The notes under the pieces are model-generated. The model was not told the origin of the DNA. It made no database searches and was given only the letters and a program-made list of their open reading frames with translations. The translations under genes were made by a program, and so were the position numbers. DNA of 64,000 bases from Polaromonas sp. (GTDB taxonomy: Bacteria > Pseudomonadota > Gammaproteobacteria > Burkholderiales > Burkholderiaceae_C), in NCBI RefSeq assembly GCF_012927485.1, contig NZ_JABBPC010000037.1:1-64000 (forward strand). The letters are read 5' to 3'. Shown piece after piece: positions 55,075 through 64,000 of this stretch. The first letter of the stretch is position 1. The number at the start of each line of letters is the position of its first letter.

Positions 55075-56751
55075 ATGAGCACCCACATCAGTCCACTTGC
55101 TGGCAAGCTAGCGCCGCCGTCGCTGTTGGTAGACGTGCCAAAGCTCGTCACCGCGTATTACACCGAAATTCCCGATCCTGCGGTGCCGACACAGCGGGTC
55201 GCGTTTGGCACCTCGGGACATCGTGGCTCATCGCTTGAACTTTCGTTCAACGAATGGCATGTTCTGGCAATCACGCAGGCGATCTGCCAGTACCGCAAGG
55301 AGCACCGCATTGACGGCCCACTCTTCCTCGGTATCGACACCCACGCACTTTCCCGGCCAGCCTGCGCCAGCGCACTTGAAGTCCTGGCAGCCAATGGCGT
55401 CGAAGTCATGCTGGCGACGAACGATGACTACACGCCTACACCGGCTGTCTCGCACGCGATCCTCGCGCACAACCGCGGCCGCACGTCGGGGTTGGCTGAC
55501 GGAATCGTCGTCACACCGTCACACAATCCGCCTGACAGCGGCGGCTTCAAGTACAACCCGCCCAATGGCGGCCCGGCCGGCCAAGACATCACCGGCTGGA
55601 TCGAGGCCACTGCGAACGCTTTGCTGGAGCGGGCGCTAGGCGGTTTGAAACGCCTCCCGCACGCACAAGCGTTGCGCGCGCCAACGACCCACCGCCATGA
55701 CTTTTTGAGCGCCTATGTCGCCGACCTTGGCAACGTGATCGATATGGGCAGCATACGGGATGCGAAGGTCCGTATCGGCGTCGATCCGCTCGGCGGCGCG
55801 GGGGTGCATTACTGGGCACGAATCGCCGAGCGCCATGAGCTCGATTTGAGCGTGATCAACGAGGAAGTCGACCCTACGTTTCGCTTTATGACGGTCGACT
55901 GGGACGGACGCATCCGAATGGACCCGTCGTCGCCTTACGCCATGCAAGGTCTTATCGGCCTGAAAGATCGCTACGACATCGCCTTTGCCTGCGACACCGA
56001 TCACGACCGTCACGGCATCGTCTCCGCGAAGGCGGGATTGCTGCCATCCAACCACTATTTGGCAGTGGCGATTGATTACCTGTTTCAGCACCGACCGCAG
56101 TGGGGGGCGCAGGCGGCAGTCGGCAAGACGGTCGTTTGCACGCAGATGATCGACCTCATCGCCGCGCGGCTCGGACGTGCGCTTTATGAAGTACCGGTGG
56201 GCTTCAAATGGTTTGCGGCCGGGCTGCTCGACGGGTCGCTCGGTTTCAGCGGGGAGGAAAGCGCGGGCGCTTCCTTCTTGCGTCGCGATGGGACGGTTTG
56301 GACCACTGACAAAGACGGCATCGTCCCGGCCTTACTTGCGGCCGAAATCACCGCGTGTTGCGGACACGATCCGGGCGCTCTGTATACCGAGATTGCGCAG
56401 GAGTTCGGTAATCCTGTTGCTGACCGGGTCGAGGCCCCGGCGACGCCCCGGCAGAAGCAGCAGCTCGCGGCGCTCGCTCCGCAGAATATCCAGTCCGCTG
56501 AACTGGCCGGTGAAAAGATTGAGTGCATTTTCAGCCGCGCACCAGGCAACGGGGCTCCGATCGGCGGCATCAAGGTAATCGCCAAAAGCGGCTGGTTTGC
56601 TGCACGGCCCTCGGGGACTGAAGACATCTACAAGATTTATGCGGAGAGTTTTAGCGGTGCCGATCACTTGCAGCGCATCTTGAAGGAAGCGCAGGAGATC
56701 GTCGACCACGCCATCGAAGCTCCGCCTTCCAGCGCGCAACGCCTGCGCTGA
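55075..56751 (+). CDS. pgm: Phosphoglucomutase (alpha-D-glucose phosphate-specific)
   Basis: A 558-residue phosphohexomutase interconverting glucose-1-P and glucose-6-P. The phosphoserine loop is [21 protein letters not shown] with Ser149. The metal loop is CDTDHDRHG (about 304-312), the sugar loop GEESAGASF, and the phosphate loop [15 protein letters not shown] near the C-terminus. It follows tal by 89 bases on the same strand and ends 8 bases from the convergent DUF488 gene. Confidence 0.95.
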   Translation: MSTHISPLAGKLAPPSLLVDVPKLVTAYYTEIPDPAVPTQRVAFGTSGHRGSSLELSFNEWHVLAITQAICQYRKEHRIDGPLFLGIDTHALSRPACASALEVLAANGVEVMLATNDDYTPTPAVSHAILAHNRGRTSGLADGIVVTPSHNPPDSGGFKYNPPNGGPAGQDITGWIEATANALLERALGGLKRLPHAQALRAPTTHRHDFLSAYVADLGNVIDMGSIRDAKVRIGVDPLGGAGVHYWARIAERHELDLSVINEEVDPTFRFMTVDWDGRIRMDPSSPYAMQGLIGLKDRYDIAFACDTDHDRHGIVSAKAGLLPSNHYLAVAIDYLFQHRPQWGAQAAVGKTVVCTQMIDLIAARLGRALYEVPVGFKWFAAGLLDGSLGFSGEESAGASFLRRDGTVWTTDKDGIVPALLAAEITACCGHDPGALYTEIAQEFGNPVADRVEAPATPRQKQQLAALAPQNIQSAELAGEKIECIFSRAPGNGAPIGGIKVIAKSGWFAARPSGTEDIYKIYAESFSGADHLQRILKEAQEIVDHAIEAPPSSAQRLR

Positions 56752-56759
56752 GCCTGCAC

Positions 56760-57314
56760 CTAGGCAAGGCAAGCCGGGGGGTAAGTCAATTGACCATCCA
56801 CAATCCGCGCCGGCGACGTGTAGTCATGAACGCTGCTGTGCGTGGCATCCAAAATGTGTATGACTTCGATGCCGCGCAGGTGGAGGACGTCAGCGATTAG
56901 CGAGCGATGGCAACGCCACCACACTGCTTCGGCACACATTAAGCTTGTTCTCTGCCGCGCCGCCAGCGCCAGTAAAACATCCAGGCCTTCGTTAAATTCC
57001 TGGCTGGAAAGATGATCGGCATAGCCGCGGAACGAGGCATTGCGCCATCCCGTATTCGGCGAATCGGCTCGCATCTTGCGCCGGCCGCCGAGTTGCGGCA
57101 GCCACTGATAGGACATGCCGTGCGCCGGCAGCGTCTGGGTCAGCGCGTCCTGTGAAAAGTACGGATATCGGCGGGACCCGGGAAAGCGCCGTACATCGGC
57201 GACAGTCTCAATGCGGTAGTCGGCGAGAAGGCCCAGGAAGGCTTCCAGCGAACGGGTCGAATGGCCAATCGTCCAGATTGTCTGGATGGCAGTAGCAGCG
57301 GATTCAATTGGCAT
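56760..57314 (-). CDS. DUF488 family protein
   Basis: A 184-residue protein of the DUF488 (PF04343) family. The characteristic motifs are IGHSTRSLEAFLGLL, VADVRRFPGSRRYPYFSQD, YQWLPQLGG and LMCAEAVWWRCHRSLIAD with a Cys-His pair. The ATG at 57314 precedes the conserved region; the frame extends 12 codons upstream. No function is established for the family. It is transcribed against pgm and with tkt. Confidence 0.88.
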   Translation of the reverse strand: MPIESAATAIQTIWTIGHSTRSLEAFLGLLADYRIETVADVRRFPGSRRYPYFSQDALTQTLPAHGMSYQWLPQLGGRRKMRADSPNTGWRNASFRGYADHLSSQEFNEGLDVLLALAARQRTSLMCAEAVWWRCHRSLIADVLHLRGIEVIHILDATHSSVHDYTSPARIVDGQLTYPPACLA

Positions 57315-57418
57315 CACGGATCGATCATGTTCATCGCCGTGTCCCCTCACGAGTCATGGTGTCGCTGGGCTCAGCGGGCCTCTGAATGAGCGTTGCGCTG
57401 ACTCGGCCGCCTGCGAAT

Positions 57419-59491
57419 TCATGGCGCATGGTTGTTTTCATGGTTCGCGAGCATCTTGTGCGCGCGCGCTACGACGTTGTCCACGCTAAAGCCGAATTCG
57501 CGCAATACCCTGTCAGCCGGCGCGGAGGCACCAAAACGATCGACGCAAATTAGGTCGCCCCGGTCGCCGATATAGCGGTGCCAGCCTTGAGCCACGCCGA
57601 GTTCGACCGCCAGCCGAGCCGGCACATTTGGCGGCAGCACGTCGTCGCGGTAGCTTTGCGGCTGAATGTCGAACAGATCCAAGCTCGGCATCGACACACA
57701 GCGTACGGCGATGCCTTCGCCCTGCAAGCGCGCCGCCGCAGCCAAGATCAGGCCGACTTCGGAGCCGCTGGCAAGCAGGATCAATCCGGGTGGGTTGTCG
57801 CCGGCATCGCTCAGCACATACGCGCCCCGACGCAGACCCTCGGCGCTGGCATAGCGGCTGCGGTCAAGCGTGGGCAGGTCCTGCCGAGTGAGCACCAGCA
57901 GAACCGGGCGATCACGGGCTTCCACGGCCACCTTCCAGGCCACTGCGGTTTCGTTGGCATCGGCGGGACGGATCACGGTGAGATTGGGAACAGCGCGCAG
58001 GCTGGCCAGCTGTTCAACCGGTTGATGCGTCGGACCGTCTTCGCCAAGCGCAATGCTGTCGTGCGTGAATACGTGGATGACATGCAGCTTCATTAGCGCC
58101 GCCAGCCGGAGCGGTGGCCGCATGTAGTCAGAAAAAATCAGGAAGGTCGCGCCGTAAGGGATGAAACCTCCGTGCGCCGCCAAGCCGTTTACGACCGCCC
58201 CCATCGCATGCTCACGCACACCGAAATGCAGGTTGCGTCCGGCGCGACTCCAGCCGCCGCGATCCGATCCTTGCGCGTCGTCGCGGCTGGTTAGGGGCGG
58301 ATTGAAATCACCGAAACCTGTGAGCTCGGTCTTGGTCGACGGGTCCAGATCAGCGGAGCCGCCGATCAACGCGGGCAATCTCAACGCCATCCCGTTCATC
58401 ACCTTGCCCGAGGCAACGCGCGTGGCCAAACCTTTTGCATCGGCTGGAAATACGGGAATGTCGGCGTCCCAGCCAGACGGCAATTCGCCGCGCAGACAAG
58501 CCTGAAGTTCTGCCGCCGAATCGGGGAAGGCCTGGGCGTAAGTTGTCATACGGTGATTCCACTCGGCCTCAAGGCGTGCGCCGCGCGAGAGCGCGAGGCG
58601 CATGTGCGCCAACGCTGCGTCAGGGATCAGGAACGCTGGCTCGATTGGCCAGCCGAGCCGTTCCTTCGTTAACCTTACTTCGTCCACGCCAAGCGGCGAG
58701 CCGTGTGCTTCGAAGCGGTCCTGCTTGTTTGGCGAGCCATAGCCCAGGTGAGTGCGCACCAGCAGCAGTGACGGTCGTGATGTTTCAGCACGCGCGGCCT
58801 GCAATCCCGCCGCAATTTCTTCGACGTCGTTGCCGCCTGCAATGGAGATCGTGTGCCAGCCGTAAGCCTCGAAACGCGCTTCGCGATCTTCCGAAAAGGT
58901 AATGTCGGTGCCGGCGGACAAAGTGACGAAGTTGTCGTCGTAAAGACAGATCAACTTGCCAAGCTTCAGGTGCCCGGCCAGCGATGCCGCTTCGGACGCG
59001 ACCCCTTCCATCAGGTCGCCGTCGCTGACGATCGCGTAGGTGTGATGGTCGATGATCGCGTGGCCCGGGCGGTTATAGCGGGCCGCAAGCTGTGCTTCAG
59101 CGATTGCCATGCCCACGGCATTGGCAAAGCCTTGGCCGAGAGGCCCGGTGGTAACTTCGACCCCTGGTGTGTGCCCGCGTTCCGGATGCCCCGGTGCCTT
59201 GCTGCCCCACTGGCGGAACTTCTTGATGTCTTCGAGCGACAAATCGTAGCCGCACAAATGCAGCAAACTGTAGAGCAACATCGAGCCGTGTCCGGCCGAG
59301 AGTACGAAGCGGTCGCGGTCGGCCCAATCTGGATTGTGCGGATTGCATTTGAGAAACCGCGTCCATAACGTGTAAGCCATCGGCGCAGCGCCCAGCGGCA
59401 TACCGGGATGACCGCTGTTGGCCTTCTGCACCGCGTCCACCGACAAAAAGCGGAGGGTGCCGATGCAAAGTTGATCGAGTTGGGCGGACAA
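57419..59491 (-). CDS. tkt: Transketolase
   Basis: A 690-residue thiamine-diphosphate enzyme moving two-carbon units in the pentose phosphate pathway. Motifs: [19 protein letters not shown] (about 25-43), [18 protein letters not shown], the TPP-binding GDGDLMEG-like [21 protein letters not shown], and [25 protein letters not shown]. Normal length. It faces the gnd-tal-pgm genes and completes the set. It is probably a second copy, since a housekeeping tkt is usually beside gap. Confidence 0.95.
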   Translation of the reverse strand: MSAQLDQLCIGTLRFLSVDAVQKANSGHPGMPLGAAPMAYTLWTRFLKCNPHNPDWADRDRFVLSAGHGSMLLYSLLHLCGYDLSLEDIKKFRQWGSKAPGHPERGHTPGVEVTTGPLGQGFANAVGMAIAEAQLAARYNRPGHAIIDHHTYAIVSDGDLMEGVASEAASLAGHLKLGKLICLYDDNFVTLSAGTDITFSEDREARFEAYGWHTISIAGGNDVEEIAAGLQAARAETSRPSLLLVRTHLGYGSPNKQDRFEAHGSPLGVDEVRLTKERLGWPIEPAFLIPDAALAHMRLALSRGARLEAEWNHRMTTYAQAFPDSAAELQACLRGELPSGWDADIPVFPADAKGLATRVASGKVMNGMALRLPALIGGSADLDPSTKTELTGFGDFNPPLTSRDDAQGSDRGGWSRAGRNLHFGVREHAMGAVVNGLAAHGGFIPYGATFLIFSDYMRPPLRLAALMKLHVIHVFTHDSIALGEDGPTHQPVEQLASLRAVPNLTVIRPADANETAVAWKVAVEARDRPVLLVLTRQDLPTLDRSRYASAEGLRRGAYVLSDAGDNPPGLILLASGSEVGLILAAAARLQGEGIAVRCVSMPSLDLFDIQPQSYRDDVLPPNVPARLAVELGVAQGWHRYIGDRGDLICVDRFGASAPADRVLREFGFSVDNVVARAHKMLANHENNHAP

Positions 59492-59815
59492 AGCGGCTCC
59501 TGTTTTACGTCAAAGGTCGCCGGTGACTGGCGAACTTGCAGATTCCCCGCTTTTGATGCGCTTTCCTACTCAGTGCGGCATGAGCAGTCTTGCAGTGCAT
59601 GGCGGGAAAGGCCTCATCGCCGCGGGCACTTCGCGAAATCCGTCGGGCGACGGTAACGCTGGATACCCTGCGGAGATGTTGACGAAGCATGCACCAAATA
59701 CGCGCAGCGCGTCAGTGCCTTGGCGCACTTAGGACCTATTTCGGGGCTGACCGACATTTCTTTCAGCCTCTGCCGAACCCCATGCAAACGCAAGCTATAA
59801 GCGCTTTCGTCGGCT
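59492..59815. other. Intergenic region upstream of tkt, nothing recognised
   Basis: This is 324 bases that should hold the tkt promoter and the end of the chalcone-isomerase-like transcript. No clear terminator, promoter hexamers or gene could be supported. It marks the right boundary of the sugar-phosphate block. Confidence 0.35.
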
Positions 59816-60403
59816 TTATGAACTCTTGCCCAACAGGGCTTCCTTGAGCCGCCAGTCTGCGGGGTGCGAGCCCAGCCAGATGCGCGTCATGGCATTGAAG
59901 AATTCAATTTCCTTGGAAGGTTCGCCTTGCGGTTTCCCTTTGACAGAGACGACAGTGCCGGTTCCAGGGACCCAGTCGATGGTGAAATTGTCACCCGCCA
60001 CCAGTTTTTTCTGATCAGCAAAAATCTGACCTTGTTTGATGAGCCCCGGGATCAGTTTGGACATTTCTGCTTTGGGTGCATTCTCCTCAAAGGCCTTGGT
60101 AAAGCTTTTACCGAGTTCATTGGAATCAATGTCGCGCAGCAAAGTGATGCTGATGCGCTTGGGCCCGGGGGCTGCATAAACTTCTTCCGGTGTAGCCGCC
60201 TTTTTTCCCAGGTAAAGCGCGGCGACATAGACTTTAAACACGGCTTTGTAACGGATGCCGGCGCCATTGAGCGGGAGTTTTGTGCCGTTAACTTCGGTCG
60301 AATCCTCGACCTTGATGCCCGAAAGCTCCAGTGGGGTGGCCCAAACGCCCACAGACAGCACAAAACCAGCCATGCCCACAATGCACCGCGTCGTCCAAGT
60401 CAT
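59816..60403 (-). CDS. Exported chalcone-isomerase-like protein
   Basis: A 195-residue protein with a signal peptide (about 1-23, ending GVWA). The body matches the bacterial chalcone isomerase-like family (PF16036): LNGAGIRYKAVFKVYVAALYLGKKAATPEEVYAAPGPKRISI and GDNFTIDWVPGTGTVVSVKGKP...FFNAMTRIWLGSHPADWRLKEALLG. Flavonoid isomerase activity is not expected in bacteria; a periplasmic lipid- or ligand-binding role is only inferred. ATG follows TTGGAGA. Confidence 0.85.
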   Translation of the reverse strand: MTWTTRCIVGMAGFVLSVGVWATPLELSGIKVEDSTEVNGTKLPLNGAGIRYKAVFKVYVAALYLGKKAATPEEVYAAPGPKRISITLLRDIDSNELGKSFTKAFEENAPKAEMSKLIPGLIKQGQIFADQKKLVAGDNFTIDWVPGTGTVVSVKGKPQGEPSKEIEFFNAMTRIWLGSHPADWRLKEALLGKSS

Positions 60404-60431
60404 GAAGAATCTCCAAAATAGTGATCGAAAT

Positions 60432-60445
60432 AGAACGAGCGTTCT
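60432..60445. promoter_or_regulatory. TetR-type palindrome upstream of the chalcone-isomerase-like gene
   Basis: AGAACGAGCGTTCT is a 14-base inverted repeat (AGAACG-AG-CGTTCT without the shared centre) 29 bases before the ATG. Its shape matches TetR/AcrR-family operators. No TetR gene is in the window, so the regulator would act from elsewhere. Confidence 0.4.
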
Positions 60446-60547
60446 TTTTTGTGGTTTGATTTTCTAGCCCGTCGAGGCCCTTCGCAATAGGGTTTTCGAG
60501 ATCAGCATTACTACCAGTACCCAGTTTTTTAACTTTCCCCGTCAGGG

Positions 60548-60575
60548 TTGAGGGGCGGGCGGTCTTTGCTACACT
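60548..60575 (+). promoter_or_regulatory. Putative trpE promoter
   Basis: TTGAGG at 60548-60553 and TACACT at 60570-60575 are separated by 16 bases. A start near 60582 would give a trpE leader of about 267 nt. The gap 60404-60848 otherwise holds no supported gene. Confidence 0.4.
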
Positions 60576-60771
60576 TTGCCGAACATGTTCATTCATTGCA
60601 TCCGTCAAGCAGGTTGTGGCGACCGGGGAGCCTGGCTTTGGCGATCCTGTCTTTTCTCGCACGCTTGAGGCGCTCACGGGTTCGCGCATTTGCAACCAGC
60701 CCGCGCATCGGCCGCAGTCTCACAGGCGTTCCGATTTCGATGCGCTCTTGCACTACGCAACGCAAGTCCCG

Positions 60772-60793
60772 GCCCCGCTCTTCGGGGCGTTTT
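60772..60793 (+). terminator. Terminator-like hairpin in the trpE leader
   Basis: GCCCCG (60772-60777), loop CTCTT, CGGGGC (60783-60788), then GTTTT. It lies between the putative promoter and the trpE start codon, where an attenuator would be. No leader peptide with tandem Trp codons was found, so control by this hairpin is speculative. Confidence 0.45.
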
Positions 60794-60848
60794 GAATGAC
60801 AGGTGGCCGCGGCTTCTAGCGCGTCGCCCACTGGCAAAGGATCCCATT

Positions 60849-62348
60849 GTGATTTCTGAACTCGAATTTAAAAGCTTGGCCACGCAAGGCTACAACCGTA
60901 TTCCGCTGATGGCGGAGGCATTTGCCGATCTTGAAACCCCGCTCTCGCTCTATCTCAAACTGGCGCACTCCAAAGACGGCGGCAAATTCAGCTTTTTGCT
61001 CGAATCCGTAGTCGGTGGTGAGCGCTTCGGCCGCTACAGCTTTATTGGTCTGCCCGCCCGCACGCTGCTGCGCGCATCAGGCTTTGGCGTGGACACCAAA
61101 ATCGAGGTCGTAACAGACGGGCATATTGTCGAGACATCGACACTCAATCCGCTCGATTTCATCAGCGACTACCAGAAGCGGTTCAAAGTCGCGCTGCGGC
61201 CCGGGTTACCTCGCTTTTGCGGCGGGCTTGCGGGCTACTTTGGCTACGATACGGTGCGCTACATTGAGAAAAAGTTAGAGGCCACGTGTCCCCCCGACAC
61301 GCTCGGCTGCCCCGACATCCTGTTGCTGCAATGCGAAGAACTGGCCGTAATCGACAATCTGTCGGGCAAGTTGTACCTGATTGTTTATGCCGACCCGGCG
61401 CAGCCCGAAGCCTATGTCAACGCCAAGAAGCGCTTGCGTGAACTCAAAGAGCAGCTCAAGTATTCCGTGAGCGCGCCGGTGGTCAAGCCGTCCCAGAGTT
61501 TTCCGGCGGAGCGGGACTTCGCCAAGGCCGACTATCTCGCCGCAGTGGAGCGCGCCAAGCGGCTGATTGAGGGCGGTGATTTCATGCAGGTGCAGGTGGG
61601 TCAGCGCATCAAGAAGCGCTACACCGAGTCACCGCTGTCGTTGTACCGTGCACTGCGTTCGCTCAATCCTTCCCCGTATATGTATTACTACCATTTTGGT
61701 GATTTCCATGTGGTGGGTGCGTCGCCGGAAATTCTGGTGCGGCAGGAGCAAACGGAAGAGGGCCAAAAAATCACGATTCGTCCTTTGGCCGGGACCCGTC
61801 CGCGCGCCTCGTCGCCCGAAGCCGACAAGGCGGCCGAGCAGGAACTGATCAACGATCCCAAAGAACGCGCCGAGCATGTGATGCTGATTGATCTGGCGCG
61901 CAACGACATCGGTCGTATCGCCAAAATCGGTACCGTGAAAGTCACGGAAGCCTTCGCTGTCGAGCGCTACAGCCACGTGATGCACATAGTCAGTAATGTG
62001 GAGGGTGTGCTGCTGGATGGCATGACCAGCATGGACGTCCTCAGAGCCACTTTTCCCGCCGGCACATTGACGGGCGCGCCTAAGGTTCATGCGATGGAAG
62101 TGATCGACCAGCTGGAGCCCACCAAGCGCGGTTTGTATGGCGGCGCCTGCGGCTACCTCAGCTATGCCGGGGATATGGACGTGGCGATTGCGATCCGAAC
62201 CGGCATCATCAAAGACCAGACGTTATACGTGCAGGCAGCGGCAGGCATTGTGGCCGATTCGGTGCCTGAACTGGAATGGAAAGAAACCGAAGCCAAGGCG
62301 CGCGCCTTGCTGCGGGCCAGCGAGCTGGTTGAGGAAGGACTGGAGTAA
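60849..62348 (+). CDS. trpE: Anthranilate synthase component I
   Basis: A 499-residue chorismate-using subunit that makes anthranilate with TrpG. It starts at GTG 60849 after AAAGGA; the open frame extends 53 codons upstream but looks non-coding. The feedback-inhibition motif LLES appears in FSFLLESVVGGERFGRYSF. Chorismate-site motifs are IRPLAGTRPRA, DLARNDIGR, YSHVMHIVS, FPAGTLTGAPKVHAME and GGACGYLSYAGDMD. It forms an operon with chorismate mutase and trpG. Confidence 0.96.
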   Translation: MISELEFKSLATQGYNRIPLMAEAFADLETPLSLYLKLAHSKDGGKFSFLLESVVGGERFGRYSFIGLPARTLLRASGFGVDTKIEVVTDGHIVETSTLNPLDFISDYQKRFKVALRPGLPRFCGGLAGYFGYDTVRYIEKKLEATCPPDTLGCPDILLLQCEELAVIDNLSGKLYLIVYADPAQPEAYVNAKKRLRELKEQLKYSVSAPVVKPSQSFPAERDFAKADYLAAVERAKRLIEGGDFMQVQVGQRIKKRYTESPLSLYRALRSLNPSPYMYYYHFGDFHVVGASPEILVRQEQTEEGQKITIRPLAGTRPRASSPEADKAAEQELINDPKERAEHVMLIDLARNDIGRIAKIGTVKVTEAFAVERYSHVMHIVSNVEGVLLDGMTSMDVLRATFPAGTLTGAPKVHAMEVIDQLEPTKRGLYGGACGYLSYAGDMDVAIAIRTGIIKDQTLYVQAAAGIVADSVPELEWKETEAKARALLRASELVEEGLE

Positions 62349-62353
62349 ACCAA

Positions 62354-62674
62354 ATGACCCTTATGACCACTATTCAACCCTGCAGCACCATGGCTGAAGT
62401 GCGCGAACACATTGACGCACTCGACGTTCGCATTGTGGCCCTGCTTGCCGAGCGTAGCGGCTATGTGGCCCAAGCCGCACGCATCAAGCAAAGCGCGAGC
62501 CAGATTGTTGACAATCCGCGCATCGAGTTCATCGTCGAGCGCGTACGCGCCCAGGCCCGAGAAGCCGGTGCCCCTGAGGCCGTCATGGAGGCGACCTACC
62601 GCGCCATGATTGCCGCTTTTATTGAGTTTGAGCGGAGTGAGTTCAACCACCTTCGCGGGGAGGCTAAGTCATGA
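62354..62674 (+). CDS. AroQ-fold chorismate mutase family protein
   Basis: A 106-residue all-helical protein between trpE and trpG, overlapping trpG by 4 bases. [33 protein letters not shown] and [21 protein letters not shown]...FIEFE match the single-domain AroQ/PchB type. An in-frame ATG at 62363 is an alternative start. It would convert chorismate to prephenate, or could act as an isochorismate-pyruvate lyase-like enzyme. Its placement in the trp operon couples it to the Trp branch, competing for the same substrate. Confidence 0.88.
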   Translation: MTLMTTIQPCSTMAEVREHIDALDVRIVALLAERSGYVAQAARIKQSASQIVDNPRIEFIVERVRAQAREAGAPEAVMEATYRAMIAAFIEFERSEFNHLRGEAKS

Positions 62675-63252
62675 AGCGCAACAAACTCTTGATGATCGAT
62701 AACTACGACAGTTTTACCTACAACATCGTGCAATATTTGGGCGAACTGGGGGCTGAGGTTGAAGTCTTCCGCAACGACGAGATCACGGTCGCGGAAATCG
62801 CTGAGCGCGCACCAGATCTTCTTGTGCTGTCGCCCGGTCCGTGCTCGCCGCTTGAGGCCGGCATTTCGGTAGCGGCAATCCAGTACTTTGCGGGCAAGCT
62901 GCCGATTTTGGGCGTCTGCCTGGGACACCAAGCGATCGGGGCGGCGTTCGGCGGCAATATTGTGCGAGCCCAACAGCTCATGCATGGCAAGACCAGCGTG
63001 ATCACGACCACCCGAGAAGGCGTATTTGCGGATCTGCCTGAGCATTTCGTGGTCAACCGCTATCACTCGCTGGCGATTGAAAAATCATCTTGTCCCGATG
63101 TGCTGGCGGTGACGGCGTGGACTGATGACGGCGAGATTATGGGCGTGCGCCACAAGGAACTGCCGATTCAGGGCGTGCAATTTCACCCCGAGTCCATTCT
63201 GACCGAGCACGGCCACGCGATGCTGAAAAACTTTTTGGAGCAGCGGGTATGA
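62671..63252 (+). CDS. trpG: Anthranilate synthase component II (glutamine amidotransferase)
   Basis: A 193-residue class I glutamine amidotransferase supplying ammonia to Trp[17 protein letters not shown] opens the protein. The nucleophile Cys83 is in [10 protein letters not shown], and the His-Glu pair lies in [12 protein letters not shown] near the C-terminus. Some proteins of this type also serve p-aminobenzoate synthesis. It is coupled to the chorismate mutase gene. The next gene is a threonine aldolase rather than trpD. Confidence 0.96.
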   Translation: MKRNKLLMIDNYDSFTYNIVQYLGELGAEVEVFRNDEITVAEIAERAPDLLVLSPGPCSPLEAGISVAAIQYFAGKLPILGVCLGHQAIGAAFGGNIVRAQQLMHGKTSVITTTREGVFADLPEHFVVNRYHSLAIEKSSCPDVLAVTAWTDDGEIMGVRHKELPIQGVQFHPESILTEHGHAMLKNFLEQRV

Positions 63253-63306
63253 AGTGGTTTATTTTTTTAGCTGATTCTTCCCGTACAGAAGGCGCAAGGA
63301 GGAAAA

Positions 63307-64000
63307 ATGGTTTCAACAGTTGATTTGCGCAGTGATACGGTCACGCTGCCCACCGCCGCCATGCGTGCTGCCATGCAGGCCGCACCCCTCGGCGACGATG
63401 TATTTGGCGGCGACCCTAGCGTTAACGCACTGCAGGAAAAAATTGCCGCCATGCTCGGCTTTGAAGCGGCGTTGTTCTTGCCTACGGGAACGCAGAGCAA
63501 CCTTTGCGCGATCTTGAGTCATTGTCAGCGGGGGGACGAATACCTCGTCGGTCAGATGGCGCATTGTTACCGCTGGGAAGGGGGCGGCGCGGCGGTGTTC
63601 GGCAGCGTACAGCCGCAACCGCTGAACCACCAGGCCGACGGCACGCTGGCGCTGGCGGATATCGAAGCCGCCATTAAACCCGACGACGCGCACTTTGCGC
63701 GCAGTCGGTTGCTCACGCTCGAAAACACCTTGGGCGGCAAGTTACTGCCCTTTGAGTATGTGCAGCAGGCCACCCAACTGGCTAAAAGCAAAGGCCTGGG
63801 TCGTCATCTGGATGGTGCGCGTTTGTTCAATGCCGCCGTGGCGCAGGCCGCGCTGACCGGCAGTGATGGTCGCCCTGCCGCCGGGCTCAAAGGTGGGGAG
63901 CGTGGGGGCATCACCTTTGAGGCGCGCCGCATCGCCCAATGCTTTGATAGCGTCTCGGTCTGCTTCAGCAAGGGGCTGGGGGCGCCAGTCGGCTCGGCGC
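63307..64000 (+). CDS. ltaE: Low-specificity L-threonine aldolase (partial, runs off window)
   Basis: ATG 63307 follows AAGGAGGAAAA. The frame stays open to the window end (231 residues seen of about 350). A PLP fold-type I enzyme cleaving threonine to glycine and acetaldehyde. Motifs: [62 protein letters not shown], and the PLP Lys222 in [12 protein letters not shown]. Low specificity is inferred from family. The C-terminal part lies outside the window. Confidence 0.93.
   Translation, partial: MVSTVDLRSDTVTLPTAAMRAAMQAAPLGDDVFGGDPSVNALQEKIAAMLGFEAALFLPTGTQSNLCAILSHCQRGDEYLVGQMAHCYRWEGGGAAVFGSVQPQPLNHQADGTLALADIEAAIKPDDAHFARSRLLTLENTLGGKLLPFEYVQQATQLAKSKGLGRHLDGARLFNAAVAQAALTGSDGRPAAGLKGGERGGITFEARRIAQCFDSVSVCFSKGLGAPVGSA

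Overview
The window reads as chromosome of a betaproteobacterium in the order Burkholderiales, most like a facultatively anaerobic, PHB-storing Comamonadaceae-type organism. This rests on gene content and order: class I phaC, a narXL-narK1K2-GHJI cluster, the gcr-apaG-rpe trio, trpE-chorismate mutase-trpG, and high GC throughout. Genus is not resolved.

Layout. 0-4 kb: a Gly/Ser/Ala-rich secreted protein (its far end frameshifted and leaving the window) behind a near-consensus sigma-54 promoter. It is divergent from an outer-membrane beta-barrel with an N-terminal coiled coil and a VpsR-like sigma-54 activator. This looks like a self-contained cell-surface secretion module. 4-12 kb: elongator tRNA-Met and housekeeping genes (enoyl-CoA hydratase, M61 peptidase, dsbC, UbiH-family hydroxylase, MOSC protein, ychF, and a pseudouridine-synthase-like protein lacking the catalytic Asp). 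12-18 kb: phaC, a small unknown, fabI-like, MaoC-Pta fusion and ackA, a carbon-overflow and PHB block. 18-21.5 kb: yqaA, an IS256-type transposase scar, and arginase/ornithine cyclodeaminase opposite an AsnC-family regulator.

21.5-36 kb: holA, then the complete respiratory nitrate reductase locus: sensor NarX, regulator NarL, two NarK transporters, NarGHJI and a parvulin PPIase. Diagnostic residues (NarG Asp222; NarI His56/66/187/205) sit at the same positions as in E. coli. 36-43 kb: thiL, ybdK, a CPA2 antiporter, gcr, apaG and rpe.

43-60.8 kb: a long block lies between rpe and trpE, which are close neighbours in many proteobacteria. It holds an MHS transporter, a pair of hflK/hflC paralogues without ftsH, a TerC protein fused to a periplasmic MliC-like domain, a divergent Nramp transporter, an exported creatininase-family protein with a YncE-type beta-propeller, a small membrane protein, and a sugar-phosphate set (gnd, tal, pgm, DUF488, tkt). 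It looks like an accessory stress and carbon-flux island. 60.8-64 kb: trpE, chorismate mutase, trpG and the start of a low-specificity threonine aldolase cut by the window edge.

No CRISPR array, prophage, rRNA or integrase gene was seen. The most unusual material is the surface module at the left end and the TerC/Nramp/creatininase part of the 43-60 kb block.
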